37,209 bases of DNA from a bacterium (lineage in GTDB: Bacteria; Vulcanimicrobiota; Xenobia; Xenobiales; Xenobiaceae): positions 1 to 37,209 of the forward strand of contig JAUNIO010000028.1 in assembly GCA_030535355.1 (NCBI GenBank), written 5' to 3'. The notes beneath the pieces were generated by a model. It did no database searches. It saw only the letters and a program-made list of their open reading frames with translations, and was not told the origin of the DNA. Positions 16,186 through 24,173 of the stretch are shown piece by piece; the first letter of the stretch is position 1; each line of letters begins with the position of its first letter. The translations under genes were made by a program, and so were the position numbers.

Positions 16186-17046
16186 CTAATCCTGCCACTG
16201 TTCGCACAGCCAGGCTATTTCTCGGGAGTACCCTTCCAGCTCATTAGGAGTCTCTAAAATAAAAGGAAGGTGATGTAAAGCCGGATGATTGATGAGACGC
16301 ACTATAGCTTCACTTCCCAAAGCTCCCTCACCAATTTTCGCATGACGGTCTTTATGAGAAGCTTTAACATTTAAACTATCGTTAAGATGAACTACGCGCA
16401 AACGCTCGATTCCCAGAACCTGATCAAATTCCCGCAAAACATCGTCTAAGTGCTCTGCAATATCATAGCCACTATCCCAAGTATGGCAAGTATCAAAACA
16501 GATTCCTAAGCGATCCCCCAGCTCCACCCGATCTATAATCTGCTTTAACTCGGCAAAGCGCGAACCTACTTCACGGCCTTTGCCGGCCATCGTTTCCAGC
16601 AGGACTACAGTGGTATGCTCAGGCTTAAGGACTTCATTGAGCATGGCCGCGATCTGTTCCACTCCGACAGCTAACCCTTGGCCCATATGGCTGCCGGGAT
16701 GCAAATTATAGAAGTTATGCGGAACGCTTTCCATGCGCTCTAAATCGTCAGCCATAGTGCGCTTGGCAAAAGCACGCTTGCTGGGATCGTCAGAACAGGC
16801 GTTTAGAGTATAAGGCGCATGAGCCACGATAGGGCCAATTTGTCCCTCGCGCTGACACCTCACAAAGTCTGCAGCGTCCTGGGCATCAATAGGTTTAGCC
16901 GCACTGCCCCGGGGATTGCGCGTATAGAACTGAAACACATTAGCACCAATAGACTGCGCGGTGCGGAGCATACTCATAAAGCCATGAGATGAAGATAAGT
17001 GACAACCGATCAGCATACGTATGCACAGGTCAGGCATCGGGTTCAT
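16186..17046 (-). CDS. nfo: endonuclease IV (apurinic/apyrimidinic endonuclease)
   Basis: Endonuclease IV cuts DNA 5' to abasic sites in base excision repair using three zinc ions. The 286-aa sequence has the full set of metal-binding blocks: IGCHLSSSHGF, FQFYTRNPRG, VAHAPYTLNAC, NFYNLHPGSHMG, VLLETMAGKG, ICFDTCHTWDSGYDI, VVHLNDSLN, DRHAKIGEGALG and FILETPNE. The length is normal. ATG at 17046 has AGGT about nine bases upstream; ATGs at 17037 or 17016 are possible. It follows the 134-aa gene by 34 bases and precedes the solute-binding protein gene by six, in one operon. Confidence 0.94.
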   Translation of the reverse strand: MNPMPDLCIRMLIGCHLSSSHGFMSMLRTAQSIGANVFQFYTRNPRGSAAKPIDAQDAADFVRCQREGQIGPIVAHAPYTLNACSDDPSKRAFAKRTMADDLERMESVPHNFYNLHPGSHMGQGLAVGVEQIAAMLNEVLKPEHTTVVLLETMAGKGREVGSRFAELKQIIDRVELGDRLGICFDTCHTWDSGYDIAEHLDDVLREFDQVLGIERLRVVHLNDSLNVKASHKDRHAKIGEGALGSEAIVRLINHPALHHLPFILETPNELEGYSREIAWLCEQWQD

Positions 17047-17080
17047 ACCCCCGATACCTGAAGCACCCTCTCAGCTAAAA

Positions 17081-17485
17081 TTATTCGGCAGCAGGAGCAG
17101 CGGTTTCTTCTGTTGGCTGGGCAGCCGCCAATTTGCGCTGCTCGTCGGCGTAAGCGTCCAAGTTAGCGACTAAGAAATCGATAAGCTGATCGCCCTCGCC
17201 ATTCATGTTCTTTTTCCAAATCTCGCGAATCACATCGGAATACAGCCACACTAAAGCCTGACCGGCTTCAGTAATAGCATATCCTTTTTTGCCTCCTTCG
17301 GGAGCGACTTCCAGCACTAAGCCACGCTCAACGAGATCAGCTACTGTGTTGGGGAACTCTTCATCTTTAATTTGGCTGCGCCAAGTATCCTCTGGCATAT
17401 ACTCTTGACGGCGAATGAGTTCATGGGCGTAAACAGCTAACAGGTAGTAAGCGCGGTGGAATTCTTGCTCATCAAATTCAGGCAT
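17081..17485 (-). CDS. small protein with winged-helix-like fold, function unknown
   Basis: 134 residues, first gene of the operon that continues with nfo. The middle part (about 35-85: VADLVERGLVLEVAPEGGKKGYAITEAGQALVWLYSDVI) resembles the helix-wing-helix end of a MarR/PadR-like DNA-binding domain, with a glycine-rich wing followed by an ITEAG turn. The tail is Ala/Glu/Thr-rich and probably disordered. The ribosome binding site AAGGAGT is strong and well spaced. I do not recognise the family. A local transcription regulator is one possibility; the evidence is shape and context only. Confidence 0.65.
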   Translation of the reverse strand: MPEFDEQEFHRAYYLLAVYAHELIRRQEYMPEDTWRSQIKDEEFPNTVADLVERGLVLEVAPEGGKKGYAITEAGQALVWLYSDVIREIWKKNMNGEGDQLIDFLVANLDAYADEQRKLAAAQPTEETAAPAAE

Positions 17486-17545
17486 GTGATAAACTCCTTG
17501 TGCATTGATAAGGATAATAAACCTTTTCTATATTCTACCTTGAAA

Positions 17546-17551
17546 ATTATA
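17546..17551 (-). promoter_or_regulatory. candidate -10 element for the nfo operon
   Basis: The minus strand reads TATAAT here, giving a leader of about 54 nt to the ATG at 17485. No good -35 hexamer lies at the usual spacing, so an activator or an extended element would be needed. Weak support. Confidence 0.3.
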
Positions 17552-17577
17552 CCCCTTGAACTACTCCTAAAATTCAC

Positions 17578-17820
17578 TGCCATTTAGTAACTGTCCAATG
17601 TCGTTAACTTAAGGCTCAATAACATTGGAAATGTTGACTCATATACAATTATCGCCACGTTCATGCCTGCGTATAAGCTAGAGCATAACACAAGCTAAAC
17701 CTCGATTCCCCAACAGTCTTGGGCACCCCCTCTGTCGCAGTCGCGACTTCTCCCCCTCCCATCCTTTAGGGGGAGTCAGATAGTTCACAAGTTAGCTGAT
17801 CGCTAACTAAATGATATTAT
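17578..17820. repeat. dispersed palindromic intergenic repeat, copy B
   Basis: Positions 17637-17818 match 301-482 with about six substitutions and no gap. The same three hairpins are present: 17595-17605 with 17618-17628 (two mismatches), 17750-17757 with 17768-17775, and 17790-17796 with 17802-17808. As in copy A, it lies just beyond the stop codon of a minus-strand gene (rarA, stop at 17829) in the same orientation. The 5' end is more diverged than in copy A. Confidence 0.78.
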
Positions 17821-17828
17821 CCTATAAT

Positions 17829-19211
17829 TCATTTATCTTCGCCGCGCAAATGAGCAAGCCATAAAGCCAATTTACGTTCCATGCCTAAACTGCCTGGCTT
17901 ATAAAAACGCTGTCCCTGCAGGCTGTCAGGAAGATAATTCTGCCTGGCAAAATGTTCTGGATAATCGTGAGCATAACGGTATCCCCGGCCATACCCCAAT
18001 TGTTCCATGAGCTTGGTAGGAGCATTGCGCAAATGCAAAGGCACGGGGGCCCCGGGATCGCTTCTCACCGCGTCCATAGCCCGCTCATAGGACATGCCCA
18101 CACTGTTAGATTTAGGCGCTAAGGCCAAGTATAAGGCCGCATGGGCTAAAGGGTAATAGCCTTCGGGCATACCCACAAAATGCACAGCCTGCTGTGCCGC
18201 TATAGCGACAGAAATGCCCTGCGAATCGGCCAAACCTACATCCTCAGACGCTAAAATCACCAATCTTCTGGCAATAAACAGCGGATCTTCACCGCCATCC
18301 AAAAGACGGGCCAGCCAATACAGAGCCGCATCGGGATCACTGCCGCGAATGGACTTAATCAGCGCCGAAATAATATCGTAATGCCCCTCACCAGCCCTAT
18401 AATGGTGGGCAGCTTTTTTGCCCAAAGTTTCAGCCACGTGTTCCAGTGTCAGGCACAGCCTTCCCTGCCCATCAGGAGTCAGTGAATTGCACGCTTCTTC
18501 CAAAGCATTAAGGGCAGAGCGGGCATCGCCTCCGCAGGCAGACGCTAAAGCTGACAGCACTTCTGAGCTGGCTATAACCGATAGTTTGCCCAGCCCTCGC
18601 TCTTCATCTTGCAAAGCGCGCTTCAGCAAAACTGTAATTTCTTCCTCAGAAAGAGCGTACAGCGTAAAAACGCGGCAGCGAGACAGCAAGGGGCCTACCA
18701 CCTGAAACGAAGGATTTTCTGTAGTGGCACCAACCAGGGTTATCGTGCCATCTTCCACATGAGGCAAAATAACGTCCTGCTGAGATTTGCTAAAACGGTG
18801 AATCTCGTCGAGAAAAAGCACAGTGCGCACTCTCGTCAAATTCCAGCGACCTTTAGCCTCGGCCACAACTTTGCGCACTTCTGCGACACCAGCTGTCACC
18901 GCAGACAAAGCGATAAAATGGCCCTTCGCTGACGCTGACATGAGACGGGCCAAACTGGTTTTTCCCGTGCCTGGCGGTCCCCATAAGATCATAGAAGGCA
19001 GGCGATCGCAGTCTAGCAGGCGGCGCAGAACACGGCCTGGACCTATCAAATGGCGCTGGCCTACGTATTCCTCTAAAGTGCGCGGACGCATCCGGGCTGC
19101 CAAAGGTTCCAAAAATAGCCCGTTACCCGGCGCTGACGCCATATCCTTCTGCCGTTCGCGGTAAGCTTCAAACAGGCTGAGGCTCTCGTTATCATTTCCG
19201 TCTTTAGCCAT
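17829..19211 (-). CDS. rarA: replication-associated recombination protein A (RarA/MgsA, AAA+ ATPase)
   Basis: RarA is a clamp-loader-like AAA+ ATPase that acts at stalled replication forks and at ssDNA-dsDNA junctions. LAARMRPRTLEEYVGQRHL opens the family signature. Walker A is GPPGTGKTS, Walker B is VLFLDEIHRFSKSQQD, sensor 1 is GATTENPSF, and the Arg finger region is LLSRCRVF. The C-terminal half has the tetramerisation features (YHYISALIKSIRGSDPDAAL-like, here YDIISALIKSIRGSDPDAAL, and YRYAHDYPEHF). I chose ATG at 19211 (460 aa); the TTG at 19217 overlaps the stop of the phosphatase gene. It is the last gene of the cmk operon. Confidence 0.94.
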   Translation of the reverse strand: MAKDGNDNESLSLFEAYRERQKDMASAPGNGLFLEPLAARMRPRTLEEYVGQRHLIGPGRVLRRLLDCDRLPSMILWGPPGTGKTSLARLMSASAKGHFIALSAVTAGVAEVRKVVAEAKGRWNLTRVRTVLFLDEIHRFSKSQQDVILPHVEDGTITLVGATTENPSFQVVGPLLSRCRVFTLYALSEEEITVLLKRALQDEERGLGKLSVIASSEVLSALASACGGDARSALNALEEACNSLTPDGQGRLCLTLEHVAETLGKKAAHHYRAGEGHYDIISALIKSIRGSDPDAALYWLARLLDGGEDPLFIARRLVILASEDVGLADSQGISVAIAAQQAVHFVGMPEGYYPLAHAALYLALAPKSNSVGMSYERAMDAVRSDPGAPVPLHLRNAPTKLMEQLGYGRGYRYAHDYPEHFARQNYLPDSLQGQRFYKPGSLGMERKLALWLAHLRGEDK

Positions 19212-19213
19212 CG

Positions 19214-20035
19214 TCAATACATCGGCAAATCATCGCAAGAGACCCCTGCTTTCCGCAAATGGCTTCTCTCATCAAAAGATTGCAAACGCCACACAAAGCC
19301 CCCCGCCAAGGGGAAAGGCACTAATTTGTTATAAGCTCCCCAGCCCATACGGAACTGTTCCCCGCTAGCTCCTGTATAATCAAAATTGAGCAAGTGACAC
19401 AGAGCTGTCGCTGAAGCAAACGTATGTCCCACCAGCACTATACAGCGCGGCTCAGGCGGAACTGACCACCTGCGATATAGTCCGTCAGCAACGAAGCTAA
19501 AGCCAGCCCGCTGCAAAACAGCATCTATCCCCTGGCTGATGCGCCTATAAAGATGTTCTATGCTTTCACCTTCAGGAGGACCAGAAAACCTTTCTTTCAA
19601 CGGAGTGCTGTACCATGCTTTAAAATAAGCTTCAACTTCGCTGAGGGGAAACTGGTCGAGATTTTTCGCCTGTATTTCCTGATACCACTCGGCAATTTCT
19701 GGTTCACGCCCCCATAACCGCGCCAAGGGGGCGGCTGTTTGGCGGGCACGCAATAAATTAGAAACGTAAAAATCTGTTACGGGAAGATGAGCGAGGCTTT
19801 GGGCTAAACATTCCGCTTGGCGGAGGCCTAAAGGCGTTAAGCAGGGTTCGTCAATACCTCGGCCCTCGCGCTGCCATTCCGGCTGACCATGACGGACGAA
19901 ATAAATAGCATGAGGCTCGCTAATTTCAAGATTGCCCAATTCATCAGCCTGCCTGCGCTGCATGGTATTTCTGCTCACCGAATCCCCTTCGCAGTGAATA
20001 TCTGCTGAATCCGCCTCTGCTATTTTGCCTTCCAT
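19214..20035 (-). CDS. histidine phosphatase (phosphoglycerate mutase-like) family protein
   Basis: A member of the RHG phosphatase superfamily, which forms a phospho-histidine intermediate. The catalytic block is YFVRHGQPEW at about residues 45-54, followed by LTPLGLRQAECLA, SNLLRARQTAAPLA, the acidic PEGESIEHLYRRI and the second histidine in VLVGHTFASATAL. The first 40 residues are polar and not part of the domain, so a later start is possible. The end overlaps the TTG codon before rarA, and the start follows UPF0210 by 11 bases. Substrate unknown; small phosphorylated metabolites are common for the family. Confidence 0.85.
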   Translation of the reverse strand: MEGKIAEADSADIHCEGDSVSRNTMQRRQADELGNLEISEPHAIYFVRHGQPEWQREGRGIDEPCLTPLGLRQAECLAQSLAHLPVTDFYVSNLLRARQTAAPLARLWGREPEIAEWYQEIQAKNLDQFPLSEVEAYFKAWYSTPLKERFSGPPEGESIEHLYRRISQGIDAVLQRAGFSFVADGLYRRWSVPPEPRCIVLVGHTFASATALCHLLNFDYTGASGEQFRMGWGAYNKLVPFPLAGGFVWRLQSFDERSHLRKAGVSCDDLPMY

Positions 20036-20046
20036 AATCTTGCTGC

Positions 20047-21411
20047 CTAGTTCTTCAGTGCCTGCAGAGGAGCGGGAATTCGGCCGCGGCGGTTGACAAA
20101 ACCAGAAGAGGAAAACTTATTGACATCGATAATGGGAGCAGCGCCGAGCAAACCGCCATAATCAACGGTTTCTCCTGCCTTTTTGCCGGGTATCGGCAAA
20201 ATACGCACCGCAGTAGTTTTGCTGTTGACCATGCCGATAGCCATTTCATCAGCTACTATGCCGGCAATCGTCTCCGCACTGGTATCGCCAGGAATAGCTA
20301 TCATATCCAAACCCACCGAACAGACACTGGTCATCGCTTCCAACTTATCGAGCGACAGCGCCCCCATACCCGCACAGCTAGCCATTTCTTCATCTTCAGA
20401 AAGGGGAATAAACGCTCCTGACAAACCGCCCACATAGGAAGAAGCCATAGCTCCGCCTTTTTTTACAGCATCGTTGAGCAGTGCCAGAGCAGCCGTCGTA
20501 CCGTGCGTACCGCAGCGCTCTAACCCCATAGCTTCCAGAACCTCAGCTACGGAATCTCCGCGCGCCGGAGTTGGCGCTAAGGACAAATCTAAAATGCCAA
20601 AGTTCACCCCCATGCGCCGGGATACTTCACGCCCAACCAATTCACCCATGCGGGTAATCTTAAAAGCGGTACGTTTTACAATCTCGGCTACCTGGCCTAA
20701 ATCGGCGTTAGGCCCTAAACGCTTAATGGCAGCGCTGACAACACCCGGACCGCTGATGCCGACATTGATGGCTGCTTCGGATTCGCCCATACCGTGCATA
20801 GCGCCAGCGATAAAGGGGTTGTCCTCAACCATATTGCAGAAACACACCAGCTTGCAGCAAGCTAAACCTTCTTTTTCCGGGTTCATATGCGCTGTTTTTA
20901 AAACTACATCACCAAAGCGGCGCACAGCATCCATATTAATCCCGGCTTTAGTAGAAGCCAGCGACAGAGAGGAACACACGCGCGTAGTGCTGTTGAGAGC
21001 CTCGGGAATAGAATCAAAAAGCACGCGATCGCAGTCTTTAAATCCTTTGTGCACCAGCGCGGAGAAACCGCCTACGTAATCGACGCCCACTTCAGCAGCC
21101 GCTTTATCGACCGCCAAAGCTAAAGGCACGTATGAAGTCGCGTCTGTTGCGGCACATATATAGGCTAACGGGGACAGAGCCAAGCGTTTGTTGACGATGG
21201 GAATACCGAATTCATCAGCTACTTGTTCTACAATCGGGACTAAATTTTTTCCCACAGTCAAAATCTTGCGCACCACGCGTTCGCAAGTTTTTTTCATAGA
21301 GGAAGATACACAGCTCTGCAGGCTGATACCCAAGGTAACCGTGCGAATATCGAGATGTTCGCTCTCGATCATCCGCAAAGTATCTAATACTTCATCTGTT
21401 GCAAGCCACAT
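20047..21411 (-). CDS. UPF0210 / DUF711 (PFL-like fold) protein
   Basis: 454 residues, the usual family length. The start (VLDTLRMIESEHLDIRTVTLGISLQSC) aligns with family members, and the conserved blocks GGFSALVHKG, NVGISGPGVV, DLSLAPTPARGDSVAEVLEAMG, SSYVGGLSGAFIPLSED and CSVGLDMIAIPGDT are present. The fold is related to glycyl-radical enzymes, but the biochemical role is not established. In many Firmicutes an ACT-domain (UPF0237) gene sits just upstream; here the neighbour is an unrelated 269-aa unknown. Eleven bases separate it from the downstream phosphatase gene. Confidence 0.9.
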   Translation of the reverse strand: MWLATDEVLDTLRMIESEHLDIRTVTLGISLQSCVSSSMKKTCERVVRKILTVGKNLVPIVEQVADEFGIPIVNKRLALSPLAYICAATDATSYVPLALAVDKAAAEVGVDYVGGFSALVHKGFKDCDRVLFDSIPEALNSTTRVCSSLSLASTKAGINMDAVRRFGDVVLKTAHMNPEKEGLACCKLVCFCNMVEDNPFIAGAMHGMGESEAAINVGISGPGVVSAAIKRLGPNADLGQVAEIVKRTAFKITRMGELVGREVSRRMGVNFGILDLSLAPTPARGDSVAEVLEAMGLERCGTHGTTAALALLNDAVKKGGAMASSYVGGLSGAFIPLSEDEEMASCAGMGALSLDKLEAMTSVCSVGLDMIAIPGDTSAETIAGIVADEMAIGMVNSKTTAVRILPIPGKKAGETVDYGGLLGAAPIIDVNKFSSSGFVNRRGRIPAPLQALKN

Positions 21412-21469
21412 AGATATTCAATTTCCGCACAAAGGCTGCAGCTCCTGTTTATCTGCTGTCAGCCGGTTG

Positions 21470-22279
21470 TTAATCGCTCCATTCCTGCGCCCAAGACGTT
21501 CTCGACAAATCCAGGTCGGCAAAACGCAGCAAGCTGTCCAATTTACCGAGGCTCACGGCCACTTCTTCATTATGCTCGTGAAAAGCCGCGCAGCGGTGCA
21601 GTTCGTGGCGCTGCCAAGCTAAAAAATGTTTTACATTGTCATTAAAACGCGCCTGGCGGCAATGGCTGACGAATTCGTGAACAAACTTGAAAAAATTCTG
21701 GAACGAGACAAACGATACTCGGCCTAAAAACGCCCTATAATTTATAATACCGCTCTCAAAGCGCAGGGGCTCAGGAAGATCCTCCACGCAAACATCCAGG
21801 ACATGGCTTTCTTTGAAAGATACTATACGCCCTTCGCTGCTATCTCCGCCTTTAACCATGCGCCCCATATCGTTGATCATTTTTTCGGTAACATAAGCCG
21901 CTGCTTCGGTGTCATATTTCTCAGAAACGAATCCTAAACAAACTAGCTTTATCTTATCCCAAGCGATTTTATACTTTTCCTTAGCGGTTTCGGCGATCAA
22001 GAACCCGTCACTGAAAGAGCCTGTTTTGACCCGCAGAGGCAAAGGCAACGAACGCCCATGATGAAACGAGAGACCGCTCCCGGCAACGGCCTGATCAGGC
22101 GCAGGGTTCTGATTAGACGCTGCTGCTTCAGCATCTGATTTGCGCAATCCCAAGACAGCTTCTTTTGCTGTTTCAGCTGCAAGTTCCACAGCACACTGTG
22201 TTTTTTCAGCGGCAACTGCTGGCGGAGCAGAAACAGCAGCAGCTTTATTTTTGCGTTTGTCTTTCTTATTTCTTTTCAT
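21470..22279 (-). CDS. uncharacterised protein coupled to the PilT-like ATPase
   Basis: 269 residues. The first 13 are strongly basic (MKRNKKDKRKNKA), followed by an Ala-rich linker to about 70. A folded region follows, with the segments LPLRVKTGSFSDGFLIAETAKEK, KIKLVCLGFVSE, VLDVCVEDLPEPLRFES and FQNFFKFVHEFVSHC. There is no signal peptide or membrane helix. The start lies inside the end of the PilT-like gene (14-nt overlap) with GAGGG just upstream, so it is translated with it. I do not recognise the family. The coupling suggests it works with the ATPase, but that is inference. Confidence 0.75.
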   Translation of the reverse strand: MKRNKKDKRKNKAAAVSAPPAVAAEKTQCAVELAAETAKEAVLGLRKSDAEAAASNQNPAPDQAVAGSGLSFHHGRSLPLPLRVKTGSFSDGFLIAETAKEKYKIAWDKIKLVCLGFVSEKYDTEAAAYVTEKMINDMGRMVKGGDSSEGRIVSFKESHVLDVCVEDLPEPLRFESGIINYRAFLGRVSFVSFQNFFKFVHEFVSHCRQARFNDNVKHFLAWQRHELHRCAAFHEHNEEVAVSLGKLDSLLRFADLDLSRTSWAQEWSD

Positions 22280-23462
22280 GCTTCCCTCTGCTGCTTATTT
22301 CATTGCGCAGCTGACGCAATTTAAGCTTCATATCACTGATATTGTCAGAATGGCGGATCGCTTCGCTGGGAGAAATGCGGCAATCGCGAACTAACTGCAG
22401 CAAATGGCGATCAAAGCTCTGCATGCCTTCAGTATCAAAGGAATCCAATTCGCTCTTGATATTGCCGAGATGCATTTCCCGAATGTTCTCCTGCATACGC
22501 GCATTGCCTATCAGCACCTCCACGGCGACTGCGCGTTTACCATCTAGGGTGGGAATCAGGCGCTGGGCTACAATGCCGCGAACATTAATCGCCAGCTGCT
22601 GCAAAACCGGAGCATGCATATCTTCGGGGAAAAACTGCAATACGCGCTCTATCGTCTGCACAGCGTTATTGGCGTGCAAAGTCGATAAGACCAAGTGCCC
22701 CGTTTCAGCAAAGTACACAGCAGCTTCCACTGAAGCTACATCGCGCATTTCACCGATGAGCAGCACATCGGGCGCTTGGCGCAAAGCGCTTTCCAGCGCA
22801 TCGCGGTAACATTTCGTATCAGTGCCGACCTCGCGCTGGCTTACCAAACAATTGGGAGCGTCGGTATGCACGTATTCAATAGGATCTTCAATGGTAACAA
22901 TATGCCCGGGAGCATGTTCCTTGCGATAGCGGATCATTGAGGCCAAGGTCGTAGATTTTCCCGATCCTGTTGGCCCGGTTATCAAAACCAGCCCGCGTTT
23001 GCACATAGCCAATTCGCGCAGCACCGGAGGCAGTCCCAAATCTTCTAAGTCTAAAATTTCATCGCTGATGCGGCGCATAACGATAGCTATCGTATCGCGC
23101 TGCCGATAAGCGTTCACCCTAAAACGCGCTAAATCGCGCAAAACGTACACAAAATTAGCTTCAGGCTTATCGTTGATAAAACTGCTGCGCAAATGCTGCG
23201 GAATGATAGACATAGTGAGAGCGCGAGTCAGCTCAGGTGTCAGTGCCGCGCATTCGATGGGATGCATTTGTCCCAAAATGCGCAAATAAGGGGGATTTCC
23301 GGCTTTAAAATAGACATCAGACGCCTGCTCACGGCAAGCAGTCTGCAACACTCTGTCTAAAAAATCGCGTAAAGCTTCCTCGTCAAAGGTAGCCATTTCC
23401 TTATCTAAGTTAATGGTGCTGTTGCTGGGTCTATGTACAGCCAGATTTTTTTTAATCTCCAT
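22266..23462 (-). CDS. PilT/PilU-type secretion and twitching ATPase
   Basis: This is a hexameric ATPase of the type IV pilus retraction family. Its motifs are ASDVYFKAGNPPYLRI at the N-terminus, an arginine-rich region (DLARFRVNAYRQRDTIAIVMRRI), Walker A GPTGSGKST, the Asp box TIEDPIEYVH, Walker B LLIGEMRD, the His box HLVLSTLHANNA, and QRLIP. The C-terminal AIRHSDN resembles the tail found in PilT/PilU. I chose ATG at 23462 (398 aa) because AAAGGTGG lies five bases upstream; the GTG at 23471 would sit on that site. No other pilus genes are nearby; it follows plsY by 58 bases and overlaps the 269-aa unknown. PilT and PilU cannot be separated here. Confidence 0.88.
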   Translation of the reverse strand: MEIKKNLAVHRPSNSTINLDKEMATFDEEALRDFLDRVLQTACREQASDVYFKAGNPPYLRILGQMHPIECAALTPELTRALTMSIIPQHLRSSFINDKPEANFVYVLRDLARFRVNAYRQRDTIAIVMRRISDEILDLEDLGLPPVLRELAMCKRGLVLITGPTGSGKSTTLASMIRYRKEHAPGHIVTIEDPIEYVHTDAPNCLVSQREVGTDTKCYRDALESALRQAPDVLLIGEMRDVASVEAAVYFAETGHLVLSTLHANNAVQTIERVLQFFPEDMHAPVLQQLAINVRGIVAQRLIPTLDGKRAVAVEVLIGNARMQENIREMHLGNIKSELDSFDTEGMQSFDRHLLQLVRDCRISPSEAIRHSDNISDMKLKLRQLRNEISSRGKHEKK

Positions 23463-23520
23463 AATAACCACCTTTCTCCCAAGCTAAAACGCGGGCGCAA
23501 CAACTCAGCTTACCGACCGA

Positions 23521-24141
23521 TTAGTTTTTACCTCTCCACTTACTGAAATCCAAAGGTTTTTCTTCTCCGCGCATAAGGCGTTTAATGTTCTCCCGATGGG
23601 TAAAAATCACTAAAAATACAATAGTTACAGCTAAGGTAATATTCACAATCCCCTGATTATACAAACCCATTAAAATCGGCAGCGAAAAAGCAGCGCTTAA
23701 AGTTGCTATAGAAGATATGCGCGTGATCGCGAAAACACCAGCCCACAGCAAGAAGGCCATACCTGTTGGCACAGGCGCCACAGCCGCCAGAACTCCGCAA
23801 GAAGTAGCTACGCCTTTGCCGCCTTTAAAACCAGCAAAAATCGACCAGTTATGCCCAATAATTGCCGCTAAGCCAAAAGCAATTTTCAATAAAGGCGCCA
23901 TAAACATTGGCATGATAGTAAGGTAAGACAGACCCACTGCCACCACGCCTTTTAAAATATCAACGGACAGCACTATCAGAGCCCATTTAGCCCCTAAAAC
24001 CCTATAGACATTAGTCGCTCCCAGATTGCCGCTGCCGACTTTGCGCAGATCGACATGAGCATGGCGCTTCGCGACAAGCAAACTAGTTGGAAATGAGCCT
24101 ATCAGATAACATAATACCAATAAAATCAGCGTCCAGATCAA
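23521..24141 (-). CDS. plsY: acyl-phosphate:glycerol-3-phosphate acyltransferase
   Basis: PlsY moves an acyl chain from acyl-phosphate to glycerol-3-phosphate, the first step of phosphatidic acid synthesis, in the membrane. The three conserved cytoplasmic loops are present: VGSGNLGATNVYRVLG, GHNWSIFAGFKGGKGVATS and ITRISSIATLSAA. About five hydrophobic segments fill the rest of the 206 residues. The start is TTG at 24141, with AAGG about ten bases upstream. It lies 32 bases after der. The acyl-phosphate donor could come from PlsX (not in the window) or from the FakA/DegV pair at 6709-9243. Confidence 0.95.
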   Translation of the reverse strand: MIWTLILLVLCYLIGSFPTSLLVAKRHAHVDLRKVGSGNLGATNVYRVLGAKWALIVLSVDILKGVVAVGLSYLTIMPMFMAPLLKIAFGLAAIIGHNWSIFAGFKGGKGVATSCGVLAAVAPVPTGMAFLLWAGVFAITRISSIATLSAAFSLPILMGLYNQGIVNITLAVTIVFLVIFTHRENIKRLMRGEEKPLDFSKWRGKN

Positions 24142-24173
24142 GAAATATCAGCCTTTCTACTTAATTAACATAA

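Noticed and set aside
20474-21079. Plus-strand frame of 201 codons
   Set aside because: It lies wholly inside the well-conserved UPF0210 gene and shows no family motifs.
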